From contig ML677365.1 in the NCBI GenBank assembly GCA_007922305.1, positions 14,963,028 to 15,027,027 of the forward strand: DNA of 64,000 nt, in the 5' to 3' direction. This document shows, one piece after another, positions 51,437 to 61,757 of the stretch. A program made the translations under genes and the position numbers. Position 1 is the stretch's first letter, and each line of letters opens with the position of its first letter. This stretch comes from Dermatemys mawii. Lineage: Eukaryota > Chordata > Testudines > Dermatemydidae. A model generated the notes under the pieces. It ran no database searches. It was given only the letters and a program-made list of their open reading frames with translations, and had not been told where the DNA came from.

Positions 51437-51845
51437 CTCCTGTATCATGTTGCATTTCCTCAGTTTTGGGAAAGAAGACTCTGATTACACCCGAGTTGAT
51501 ATAAATCAGAGGTAAGTTCCGAGATGTTAGAGTATGAGTCCTCATAGGTTGGCCAGGTGATTTGCTTTTCTCTTTTTGATTCCTTGGCAGCCTTGCTTGA
51601 AATATACTTGCAATTGCATTTAGCAAAGGGAAACATAGGACAACATCAAATGCCTGAGCAGAAAGAAGGATCTCGTGAAGAAAATGAGGAGATCCATCAC
51701 TGAGACCTTCAGATAACTTATGGAAAGTTCTTCGTTCATTTCTTGATATCAACTTGTGCCGGACATTTTTTGTCACAGCCTTTGTATAAGTGAGAGAGAG
51801 AAATCCGTGTTGTTGGTGTGAGCCATCTAAAAGTTTTGCAGTTGT
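51437..51845 (-). CDS. VPS13B: VPS13B coding exon (probable exon 29)
   Basis: At 409 nt this is the largest exon in the window. The acceptor is ttcctggaacag and the first codons read TTAKLLDGSHQQHGFLSLTY. It continues through RNERRTFHKLSEGLSDGSPH, LSAQAFDVVLCFPLLNAIAS, SPGQPMRTHTLTSRNLPL and SGVIRVFFPKTEEM to HDTG, leaving one base. The donor is GGAG|GTATTA, which departs from the GTAAGT consensus at positions +4 to +6, but it is the only GT here that gives the right phase. The preceding exon may be either member of the alternative pair. Confidence 0.94.
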
Positions 51846-54800
51846 CTGTTCCAGGAAAAAGAAACAATAATGAAAACTGCTACAAAGAGAACAGATTAAA
51901 CATCTTAAACAGAAAGAAATAATAGCTATTGCTCTATTAGCTCATCTTTTCAGATTTTTTTTTTTTTGAGCGGAGTAGAGGAGAAGGTGCTTCTTACTTT
52001 CTCCATCCAACAAAAGAAAAGGTTTATTTAAATTTTTAGGAGGGCCATCTACCTCACAGTATGACCAAACGTTATCACAGCCCAGCCCAATGTAAGCTGG
52101 AACTGCTGAGTATTTTAATGACACTAAACATTCATTTTTTTCTCTTCATCTGAATGCTGTACATAAACCATTGAACACAGACTGGTAGTTTAATATCCCT
52201 CAAATACTAAAAATATTTCTTGCACTTCAGAAAGTCAAAATTTACCAAAAAATATTTATTAAAAATTTGTGCAAAAGCTTAGAATGATCTACATTCCATT
52301 ACCCCTTCTTCATTTTAGCCAGTTTATTATTGGTTTTATTCCCTTTCATTCTCTCGGTGGGCCCAACCATCACTCTGTACCAGTGGTGGCAAGATAACTT
52401 TGTACTTCAAATTTCTCCTGCAGAACACCCATAATACTAATGATACTACATGCTATACACTAAATAATTCATCTCAATACACAAAAAAACTTTCTAAATT
52501 TATTACATTATTCTTCAGAAATTTGCAAGATTTCTTTCCACAGAGGGAAAGATTTTCTAAGGCACATTTGGAAGTTAGATGCCTAACTCCCATTGGCTGT
52601 CAGAGTGTATTACGCTCCTGACATCTGTACCTTTGAAAAATATCTATATTAATTAGTCTAGTTGAAACATTAATTTCTGACTGAAAGCTGACCTTGAATG
52701 AGCTACTGCAAAAGTTGAGAATTTTAAAATACACTAATAAAACAAATTAAATAATTATAATAATAAAGGAAAGCAAATAAAATCAAATTGTTTTTGACAT
52801 ATTATATATCATTATGTTAATAGTGTTTAATCACTCAAGCATAAGTATAGCAACTGCACTTTGTAAACAGAGTAGAGGCTTCTTTTAACATTTTCAGATT
52901 TTATTCAGAATCATAATTAAAAATGATTTTTAAAATGTTTATAAATGTAAGCACTAACTTCTTACATAAATGTAATTAGCATTTGAAATGCTGAGAAGCT
53001 GAAAGATCATATAATTAAGTGAACTGTAACAAATTAGTAAGTTAGCTTTCACTCTTTTTAGAACAAATTTAAACAACTAGAATAAATAAAAGAATGATGG
53101 ACATATTCATGACAGAAAATAAATCAAATGGAACAGAACTTCCACTAACACAAAAATATTCCATATATTATATCACACCACTAAAGATAAAGGGTCCATA
53201 CTGTAACCTGCTCAGGTCTGTATTCCCATTAATTTCAAAAAATACAATCACATAATTTTTCTAGCAATTTCCATTGAAGTTAATGGGAATTGGTAGAAAA
53301 ATGGTATGACTGTATTTTTATTAACTTTCAAAATTTTTCATTTCTGTGGATATGAGACTGAATACATAAGGCTTGTCTACATCGGGGAAAAGCTCACACT
53401 AGCTACTCTGTATTAACTCCCCATGTGGACATTTTTACTGCACACTAAGAGTACCTTTGTGCACATTAGCTTAATACACTTCAGAAGCATACTAAGCAAA
53501 ACTGCCTGAAAGCACTCTTAGGCTATGATTATACTTATGGCAGCATACAGAGTACAAACACTGCAAGTCCCCTCAGCACAGGTATAAATTTCAGTGTGGC
53601 TGGTGAAGCACTTGTTAGGTGAGTAAAGACACACCAGAACCTTAAGGTATGTACCCTACACAGCTTTCCATATGCCCAAGCAGTGCCTCCCATCTCTCCA
53701 CTCCTATTATTAGTGCTGTACTGTTCGGTTGCCTCCCATTGCCTTAACCTTTTCCATAGCAGTGAAAAGCTCTAGCTGTGGGAAAGACTCCCACTGTCAG
53801 AACCTTTTCCTGCTGCCTCCCTCCTGCCAGAGCCTTTCACTGCTGTGTGTAGCTACGCACTGCAGTGTGAATGCAGCCTGCGTTTTACTGAGAAGTGTCA
53901 CTATATGTACCCTTCATGCCACCAAAAGTGTAGACATGTGTAGTGCGCTGTAAAGGCACCCCAATAATTCTGGGTTTTGTGGGTCTGTCCACTTTAACCT
54001 ATAAAACCCCTGTCCTGGTTGAAGCAGATCCTATCCCACAGGACTTGCTAGGCTCAGCTCCCCTCTCCAGGAGATACAACTGGGCCCATGGCATCGCAGT
54101 ATTGCTCAAGTTTGGCCTGGCCCCCCTGATGGTGGTGAGGCCAGGCCAAATTTGTGTGAGCCTGTGTGCCAAGTTGCAACATCACTTAGTCAAATTTGAC
54201 CTGGCCAACTCAGCTTCAGGGGAGTAAGGCCAAACCTGAACAGCACTGCAACCCCATGCAAGAGGAGTCAGGTAGCAACGCTTGAAGAAGGGAGCCAAGC
54301 CAAGCCTAACAAGCACCCAGGTTAGCACATTTTGGCCCTTTATGCTTTTTCTGGAATTACTTTTAGGTCACTTTAAGTTTTGTGTTTGCTCATGACTATT
54401 AATCAAATAGGAAAAAGACCATGCAAGAGAAACAGTTAAGTAATTAGTATTACTTGCTGGCTGAGACTAATGTAATGTTCTGATACTTTCAAGGAATTGT
54501 GACCATATGAACAGTTTGCTGTAATTATTGTATATATTGTAAATAATATATGTGAATAAATTAGTTTAAGGCATAGTTCAGTTATGTAAAGTAATTAAAG
54601 GCGCTGAGAATATCATTATAGCCATCACAGAAAAGGTACAATGTACAATATTGGCTTTTACTCTCATATTTGGGCCTCAATCCAGCAAACACTTCCATAC
54701 ACGCTTATCTTTAAAGCATTTGAGCAGTCCCACTGATTTCAATGGGACTACTCACATGCTTAAGCTTAAGCATGTGCTTAAGTGCATTGTACAAGCAGGA

Positions 54801-55080
54801 TCTTAGTTACTTTAAATGAGGCATTCTAGCTTTGCCATATAGCAGTGATGTAGATTTCGGAGGAACACAAAGGATACTGCTTCCCAGGCCCAGGCAAAGG
54901 AATTTGACAATTGTTGCCAGAGAACAAAAAGGGAGTAAAACAGATAATAAATATATTCAGTACAGAGAAAATATAAATGACAAATAATGGGAAGAAACTA
55001 ATGACATCTGAGATAATTTTTCTCCTACTTGTGTTTGTTAATGGAAGTTCTGTAGTATAAGTTTTAAAAGGATTTCTTAC
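51846..55080 (-). other. VPS13B intron before exon 29
   Basis: A 3,235-bp intron. Near 53360-53960 are pieces with ggcttgtctacatcgggg and gtgtagacatgtg phrases, probably MITE remains. At 53980-54300 the sequence is less AT-rich and unassigned. A perfect 24-bp palindrome lies at 54753-54776. No exon was found that fits the flanking phases. Confidence 0.85.
54660..54810. repeat. Old foldback repeat with perfect 24-bp palindrome
   Basis: The stretch gggcctcaatccagcaaaca ... cacatgcttaagcttaagca ... agtgcattgtacaagcagga resembles a widespread old amniote repeat. Its core at 54753-54776 is a perfect palindrome centred on AAGCTT, able to form a 12-bp hairpin or cruciform. Confidence 0.55.
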
Positions 55081-55222
55081 AGGAGGAAAGAAGCCAGAGA
55101 AATTACTGAAAGGGTCCTGCTTGCTGACGGGTCGAACCAACAAGGTACGTCTGTTCAGCTTGTCAGTACAGGAAAGGAATATACCTCCGTATTGCCCCAG
55201 AGACCAACAGTCTTCCCCAAGG
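55081..55222 (-). CDS. VPS13B: VPS13B mutually exclusive exon, long form (142 nt)
   Basis: The acceptor is tcacctcaag after a C/T-rich tract, and the donor is CCT|GTAAGA (minus strand). Read after exon 27 it gives SLGEDCWSLGQYGGIFLSCT, then DKLNRRTLLVRPVSKQD, then PFSNFSGFFPP, and it ends in phase 0. It lies 569 bp downstream of the 67-nt alternative exon. The long form adds 25 residues relative to the short one, the same difference as between the two full-length human isoforms as I recall them (4,022 and 3,997 residues). Confidence 0.93.
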
Positions 55223-55791
55223 CTTGAGGTGATGAACAGAGAGGAGGAAAAAGACAAAAAGAAAAACAAAACAAAACAAAAGCCATAAGCCAAAAAAATT
55301 AGAATTTTAAATTATGCTGAAATTTGCATAGCTCTGCACAGCTGTGAGATATAGCATGTGTCACACACATCTTCTGAAATTAAAAGAAAAACTGTTAAGA
55401 AAAAATATAAATTGGAAAAATTGTAATTTATGGGAAAGGACAACCTAACCAAGAGGTCATGGAATTAAAATCTAATAGAATTCTACACACAAAACAGATT
55501 TATCACGTGATTCTTCTCAGAATTAAAAATTCAGCAGAAAGCTTCATCAGCGTAGAAGAGGATGATTACAAGAACAAAAAAATTAAGAAAGGAAAACAGG
55601 ATCCAATTACATTTCAAATTTATAGTACTTGTTCATAAGCACAAAATTGGTTATGAAGTGGTAAAATTATGTTTTGTATTATAATTCTTGCAATCATTCT
55701 TCTGAACATGTCTGAGAACAAAGAAAAATTATATTAAGTTTTAGAACAGAGTTATTTTGTTAAGCATCTTATTCTACTACAAAAATCTCAC
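55223..55791 (-). other. Intron between the two alternative VPS13B exons
   Basis: The 569 bp between the 67-nt and 142-nt exons. AT-rich, with an A-rich tract just upstream of the downstream acceptor as seen on the + strand (T/C-rich on the transcribed strand). No repeat was recognised. The short distance is well above the size at which steric hindrance alone would enforce exclusion. Confidence 0.8.
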
Positions 55792-55858
55792 CACAAGTTT
55801 TTCTTTGCATTGTAGAAATATTCCTTCAGAATGTCCTGACTGCCAGCCTTCCCCTGGC
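55792..55858 (-). CDS. VPS13B: VPS13B mutually exclusive exon, short form (67 nt)
   Basis: On the minus strand the acceptor ttctgttttccag is followed by 67 nt and the donor GTG|GTGAGA. Joined to exon 27 it reads RPGEGWQSGHSEGIFLQCKE and then KLV, ending in phase 0 for exon 29. This corresponds to one of the two human alternative exons known as 28/28b; which of the two is 28b I do not assert. Its first half is paralogous to the long form: PGEGWQSGHSEGIFLQC aligns with LGEDCWSLGQYGGIFLSC, which suggests an old exon duplication. It is too short to show up as an ORF. Confidence 0.9.
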
Positions 55859-57239
55859 CTGGAAAACAGAATGTTCACCTTATCTGTTCTCTGCATTTGG
55901 TTTGAGTCCACAGAATTTAGTCATATATAGAGTGTACTTTGAATAGTTTATGAATTGAAACTGGATTTGACAATGCAATTATGTTAAGTGGAGTAACTCA
56001 ATAACCTGATAAAACTTTAGCAAAGAAAGAACACTACTAAGTTGGGAGAAAGCTTTGGAGAGTTTGAAGTTTTAGATTATTCAGAACAAAGAACATCTCA
56101 AGCCTTTCATAGAACTTGTGGAAAAAGTAACTTGTTAATAGTATGAGGGCTTGGTGTACGCTGCCATATCTAAAAGCATCATAGACTGCAACAAAACTGA
56201 AAGAAAGAAAATGTAAGGTTTGATTAGCAATTGTTACAATACATTCAAACAAATATATTTTTCTAATTCAGAGAAAAACAGAAAATTCAGAATGGCTCTA
56301 CTTTTCATACATACTCTGAGGTGTTTGTTCACTGTACTAAGTCTCAAATGAGTTGATAACTGAATTAAGGACAGAATGAGAGGTTTATACTGAATTTCCT
56401 TCCTATTGTTCTCATGAGAGACTTTCAAAAATGCCATTGGGATTTAAGAATACAGGTCTCTCTGCAAGTCAGTAGCAATTGCACTTCTAAATCCTTAGGC
56501 ACTTCTGAAAGGTCTCACCCTAATAATAATTTTTAAATATTTTAATGGATTATTTATTAATTCTTCTCCGAGGGAAAGACACTAGAGAACTGTCCCATTT
56601 TCTCTTAATTATTATCTTTCACATACCTTCCCGGATTCTGCTTCATAATAACTCACCGTTCAGCTGATGAAGACTATATGTGGCTCCCTCAGAACTCGTC
56701 AAGCCTACTCTACTTATTAGATTAGCACCTGCTACAATGGTAATGAACTCAGTTCCCTGCATTACAGTGCAGCTACTCCACAACAACAAAAACATCTCTT
56801 TTCTTAGAAATTTCCTTCTGATGTCTTAAAAATAAACGACTTATCAAGTAGAAGACATAAAAAACCTAGACATTTACTATTTGGTAGAGTAAAACTAATA
56901 ACGGTACAGTATTTGAGGCATTTCCCATTGTAAGCATTTGGATAACAGTTTCTCATTTAGTTCAACAAATACCAATTTTTAATGGTGCCACCCACATACA
57001 AAATATATTTCTCCCTAAAGACTGAAATGGCTTATGTATACCTGTTTGCAAGCAAATCTAATTCTGGGAAATTCTGATTATCAGTGCTTATTGTTTAAAA
57101 ATATATAGTTATGGCTTATTTCACTATATTCCATAATGGTTTTTTTAATTAAAAGTCAAATAATAATTCTGTCAATGAAACCCCCCCCTACTTTCTTTTT
57201 TCAGAATGGAATTAATGTAACATGACTTTCAGTAATTAC
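55859..57239 (-). other. VPS13B intron after exon 27
   Basis: A 1,381-bp intron. The only notable content is the in-phase open stretch at 56196-56037 listed separately. A C-run (57180-57188) lies close to the exon 27 donor. Confidence 0.8.
56037..56196 (-). other. Candidate alternative last exon of VPS13B (unproven)
   Basis: Between exon 27 and the alternative exon pair, a good acceptor (ttttctttctttcag, minus strand) ends at 56197. Joined to the AG left by exon 27, the following sequence is open for 52 further codons (SFVAVYDAFRYGSVHQALIL and onward to FLPT) and then stops at TAG (56039-56037). The phase is right for use after exon 27. I saw no canonical AATAAA between the stop and 55858, which weakens the case. 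Truncated human VPS13B isoforms exist to my knowledge, but I cannot confirm that one ends here. It could be a chance ORF. Confidence 0.3.
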
Positions 57240-57354
57240 CTGTTTCTGTAGTGGTCAATGTTGAAGCTTTCTATTTTACATTTGACTTTGGTGTATACGT
57301 CTTGGACATCTACTGAGGCGCTGAGATCTTCTAATTCACTGACAACACAAATTT
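57240..57354 (-). CDS. VPS13B: VPS13B coding exon (probable exon 27)
   Basis: This 115-nt exon has acceptor ggttattgcag and donor AACAG|GTAATT on the minus strand. With the G carried from the previous exon it reads EICVVSELEDLSASVDVQ, then DVYTKVKCKIESFNIDHYRN. It ends with two bases, AG, of a split codon. Both downstream alternative exons complete this codon in frame, giving Arg with the 67-nt exon or Ser with the 142-nt exon. It is the branch point of the alternative splicing described below. Confidence 0.93.
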
Positions 57355-58893
57355 CTGCAATAACCAGTGATAATTAAAATGAACATCTATGAATTACAAT
57401 CCCTAAGTTTGTGTTATAAATAAAACACTGTTCATAAATTAGAAATGTGCCTGGGTCACCACGATTTGTATCTGGATCTCTAATTCCCATCCTGCAAAGT
57501 TCAGGGCTTTTCACATAGTGAATTTTTGTTCAAACATCACACAGACAGGAGCCAGTCACAAAACTCAGATCCAGATTCAGAATCCAAACCTCTCTTAAAA
57601 ATTCTGACTGTTTTGGTTAGGGCTCAACTTTGCTGTAAAGCATACAACAGAAAGCTACAGCATCAAAAGAACTCAGAATGGAAAAATACCAATTAATCCA
57701 ATACTATAGTGATGAATGTAGTATAGAAACCTGGATAGATTAGATAATTCTAGGCAGACTAGAGTTGAGCAGCTGTCAAAGATGTTTTGCAATCTGAATA
57801 GCTACTTCCACTGACTACAAGATAGATAACATCTCTTACCAAATCCACCATATTTTGCTTAAATAGAAGTCAGCTCTCAAATACAAATAGTTTTGTCAGA
57901 GCAACATGTATTTCCTAGTTTTGATAATGCTGCTCCATTTAACCTGTTACTAAGATCAAGATAATATTTGTCACTTTAGGTGTCAGTATGATATGACAGT
58001 TCTGTGGGAAAATAGTATATAACCATGGCATTAAAAATTATGATAAGGCACATGAGCAAAGCAGGGTGAATTAAGGCTGCACAGCTAACTTTAATTCTGG
58101 GATTTCCTAATTGTTGAGTGCTTGACTTTGTAACCAACGTTAAAGATTTTTTAATATTGTTTCTATGTGTAATTATTTATATGCATAATAAGTATACATG
58201 GCTCTTTACATCCAACATCTGCAAGATAGGAATTTACAATCTAAGATCTACTAGAAGAGAGACAAATGTGATTAATAAATACAATAACAACCTCACTTAC
58301 TGCTAAATAGACTTTTCAGATTATGTAATAAACATGGACAAAGGACATTAAAAAGAGACAGAAATTAGACTGAGACTCTGATTCTTATTAAAATATAAAA
58401 GCAACGTTAATGTTTACAATGTAGAGTTGAGAAATTAAATCTGAGACGGTGTCAAATTTTTTCAAGACATTTTTGTGCTTCGCTTGCTCTCACTGAATCT
58501 TCCAAATGGACAGCATTGCAGTAAGTCACTGAAAGTAGTGATGGGTTATTTTACTTTTCAACTTCAGAAAAGAATACACATCATTAAGTACAGAGTACTT
58601 CCAGATTTCAGTATGTTACTGTGCAATTATGGTTATTAAATGAATCTAAAAAAATGTGCTGTTTTGAACTACTGGATTGAAACAACAGAATATCTTCCCT
58701 TCAAAATGTAGGGGAAAAATGAGTACAGCATTTTTTGTTCCGTACATTTTGGCTTGAAAACCAATTTAAAAGAATCAGAATCATTTACTGCTCTTGATCT
58801 CTATAAACTGCTAATATTGACCTCAATGGCAATTCTGTGGAGAGAGGTATACAGCTTTCTCTATAGCTTTAGATACCATTAAACAGACTAGAT

Positions 58894-59515
58894 CAGGGTG
58901 GGCAAACTTTTTGGCCCAAGGGCCACATCTAGGCATGGAAATTGTATGGCAGGACATGCATGCTCATGAAATTGGGGGTTACAGGGCAAGAGAGTTCTGG
59001 CTGGGGATGCGGGCTTGGGGGTGGGGCTGGGGATGAAGGGTTGTTGGTACTCCGGGCTGGGACAGAGGGGTTTCGAGTGTAGAAGGGGGATCAGGGAGGG
59101 GGCAGGCTCCAGGCAGTGCTTACTTCAAGGAGCTCCCAGAAACAGTGGCATGTCCCCCATTCAGCTCCTATGCGGAGGTGCAGCCAGGCTGCTCTGCACA
59201 CTGCCCTGTCTGCAGGTACCGCCCCTTCAGCTCCCATTGACTGCAGTTTCCTGCCCATGGGAGCTGCACTGGCAGCGCTTGGGGCGGAGGCAGCATGCAG
59301 AGCCCTCTGGCTGCCCCTACACACAGGAACTGGAGGGGAGAAATGCCCTTCTTCTGGGAGTCACGCAGAGTGGGTCAAGACCCCAACTCCGTTCTCTGGC
59401 TGGAGTGCAGAGCAGGGCAAGCCCTGGACCCCATTTCCTGGCGGGAGCAAAAAGACTGGATTAAAACATCTGGAGGGCCAGATGTGGCCCCCAGGCAGTA
59501 GACTGCACACCACTG
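58894..59515. mobile_element. GC-rich hAT-like element, 622 bp
   Basis: Left end CAGGGTGGGCAAACTTTTTG and right end (reverse complement) CAGTGGTGTGCAGTCTACTG match the pattern of the turtle 'caggggtgggcaaact' hAT-like family. Flanks GACTAGAT and AGCTAGAG share CTAGA, a decayed 8-bp duplication. Internally gggccacatct and ggagggccagatgtggcccc pair across the element. It is markedly GC-rich against its surroundings, which produces long spurious open frames (59015-59586). Confidence 0.65.
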
Positions 59516-60379
59516 AGCTAGAGATACTCAAATTAAACAATAAAAGAGACTTGATTAAGAGATGTAAGAGCATGACTGAGAGCTAGGAATTCTTGAGCAA
59601 TAATCCCAGTCCTGGTAGAAACAATCGTCCTCATATCTACTGAATTTTCAGATTTGTTTCCTGTTCAGTTTCTGCTGTCAAATGTTCTGCTACATTTCTT
59701 TGTAAATTAACTTTAATCAGATAGATTAGTTTCTTCATTTTCTAAGACAGAGCACCAATACATTTTGTTTAACAAGGATGTCAAGTGTGCATCCTAAGAA
59801 AAAATATGTACTTAAGTTCATACAATAAGTGATTTACAAAATATGCATGATTTATTTATAAATCTTATTATTAGTGCACAAGTTGTATTTCCCAAATACA
59901 AAAGTTAGTAAGAGAAGTGAATTGTGTACCACCTACCATTAAACTACATTTCTACTTTCAACATAAAGTAACCTGAAACATTAAATTCCTTCTTATTTTT
60001 AAAATATTATAAATACTGTGATAAATTTACGTTTGTGACACATAGCTATAAAAGATTAAACACCCTGCAAAATAAATAACCCTGAAAACACATGCGGGGA
60101 GATAATGTTTGTTGTTTTGTGTATTTACATAGGAGTGAGTAGCACAGTCCCTGTCTATGCTGTATTCTGATAGTTCACAAATGAAAAGAATATCCTAGCA
60201 TTTAAATTAATTGTAAACACGGGATATCTCGGTATTCATCACTCTTTGAAATGTACTGTGAATAGTGGAGGAACAAGCAGATTGCCTTATGTTAATTGTA
60301 TAGCTAAGTACCATTGATGGATCTCCTTCAAAATCAGCCTTTTTACCTTATGTTCCCTGAGAAAAACTCAGCTTGCCAA

Positions 60380-60997
60380 AGAGGACATTAAATTGTATAA
60401 AAGATCTTTGGGTCCTGATTTTGTAATCTCAGATCTGCTTAGGCTTCATTAGGAGAAGTTTGAGTAGCAAGACTGAGGTCCCAGTTATGCTGGTACATCC
60501 TGAATATGGTATTTGGACATTGGACTATAACTCTTGAACTATTTCTGAAAGAACTCTTTGCAACTATGAAGCTCATCATCTCTGCTATGAATCTGCACCT
60601 AAATGAATTGAACTTATGTCTGTATGTATACTGATCTTTAACTATATTCTCTCTCTGTTTTTTAATAAATTTAGTTTAGTTAATAAGAATTGGCTGTAGC
60701 GTGTATTTGGGTAAGATCTGAAACATTCACGAACCTGGGAGATAATGTGTCTCATCCTTTGGGATTTGTAGAACCTTTTCTTTTATATGATGAAATAAGA
60801 TTTACAAAAATGTTCATCATATTTGACATGGATACCTGGATGGTGGCCTGAGGCTGGATCACTTTAAGGGAACTGTGTTGTTTGAACTTCTGAGTAACCA
60901 GTAAGAAGCTCTTCTATGCTGGCTTGGTGAATCTAGGTACTGGATTATCTACCAGCTTTTGGGGTTTGGCTGCCCCATTCTTTGCAGTTCACCCTAA
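60380..60997 (+). repeat. LTR-like repeat, first copy, truncated by gap
   Basis: The stretch contains ttaataaatttagtttagtt (polyadenylation-type signal near 60663) and gaattggctgtagcgtgtat, then gatgaaataagatttacaaa, and ends gccccattctttgcagttca ccctaa at the gap. These phrases recur in turtle LTR-type repeats from memory. A diverged second copy of the last 90 bases is at 61510-61612. Confidence 0.5.
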
Positions 60998-61397
60998 NNN
61001 NNNNNNNNNNNNNNNNNNNNNNNNNNNNNNNNNNNNNNNNNNNNNNNNNNNNNNNNNNNNNNNNNNNNNNNNNNNNNNNNNNNNNNNNNNNNNNNNNNNN
61101 NNNNNNNNNNNNNNNNNNNNNNNNNNNNNNNNNNNNNNNNNNNNNNNNNNNNNNNNNNNNNNNNNNNNNNNNNNNNNNNNNNNNNNNNNNNNNNNNNNNN
61201 NNNNNNNNNNNNNNNNNNNNNNNNNNNNNNNNNNNNNNNNNNNNNNNNNNNNNNNNNNNNNNNNNNNNNNNNNNNNNNNNNNNNNNNNNNNNNNNNNNNN
61301 NNNNNNNNNNNNNNNNNNNNNNNNNNNNNNNNNNNNNNNNNNNNNNNNNNNNNNNNNNNNNNNNNNNNNNNNNNNNNNNNNNNNNNNNNNNNNNNNN
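60998..61397. other. Assembly gap (400 N)
   Basis: Exactly 400 undetermined bases. Apparent open frames through the gap are artefacts. It lies between two diverged copies of the same repeat and directly abuts a perfect palindrome, so repeat collapse or hairpin-blocked sequencing is a likely cause. Confidence 1.
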
Positions 61398-61503
61398 CCA
61401 CTTCGTCGGATGCATCCGACGAAGTGGGTATTAGCCCACGAAAGCTCATGCTCTGAAAAAATTTCAGTTAGTCTTTAAGGTGCCACAGGACTCTTTGTCA
61501 CTT
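61398..61503 (+). mobile_element. Turtle-type SINE piece starting with a palindrome
   Basis: Directly after the gap is a perfect 30-bp palindrome (61398-61427, centred on ATGCAT). Then come tagcccacgaaagctcatgc and cagttagtctttaaggtgcc acagg, the tail of the turtle tRNA-derived SINE family. The sequence stops matching at 61503 and resumes at 61699 after a foreign insert. Confidence 0.65.
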
Positions 61504-61698
61504 CAGTAAGGTAATAAAGAAGCTGTTTTATGCTGGCTTTCTAAATCTAAGTAGTGGAATATTCACCAGTTTTATAGGGATTTGTCTTCCCCATTCTTTG
61601 CAGTTCACCCTAATTGAATGATCTTAGCTAGCCCTCATTGGGACTCCAGTCACAGTGTCATTTAAAAATCACCACAATTTTTAAATGTGACAGAGTCC
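61504..61698 (+). repeat. LTR-like repeat, second copy (3' part)
   Basis: The part tttatgctggctttctaaat ... ccccattctttgcagttcac repeats the end of the copy at 60895-60997, with an estimated 75-80% identity. It continues with cctaattgaatgatcttagc and ggactccagtcacag. It sits inside the split SINE. Confidence 0.5.
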
Positions 61699-61757
61699 AG
61701 GACTCTTTGTCACTTTTGCAAATCCAGTCTAACATGGTTACCACTCTGGCATTTGAC
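61699..61757 (+). mobile_element. Turtle-type SINE, distal piece
   Basis: aggactctttgtcacttttg, then caaatccagtctaacatggt and taccactctggcatttgac, is the 3' end of the same SINE family as the piece at 61398-61503. It begins with a 17-bp stretch identical to the end of that piece. Confidence 0.6.

Noticed and set aside
51942..52124. Minus-strand frame (GLGCDNVWSYCEVDGPP...) with acceptor- and donor-like ends upstream of VPS13B exon 29
   Set aside because: Joined to either alternative exon (phase 0), every plausible acceptor puts it in a frame with an early TAG or TGA, the polypyrimidine tract is weak, and it is not part of VPS13B as I know it.
54826..55293. 155-codon minus-strand frame read as one protein
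   Set aside because: Only 55222-55081 is exon; the rest is the polypyrimidine tract before it and intron after the GTAAGA donor.
59015..59586. Overlapping + strand frames of about 150 codons
   Set aside because: They lie within the GC-rich hAT-like element; low-complexity translation and no domain.
60924..61478. Frames of 150-184 codons on both strands
   Set aside because: They run through the 400-N gap and are artefacts.
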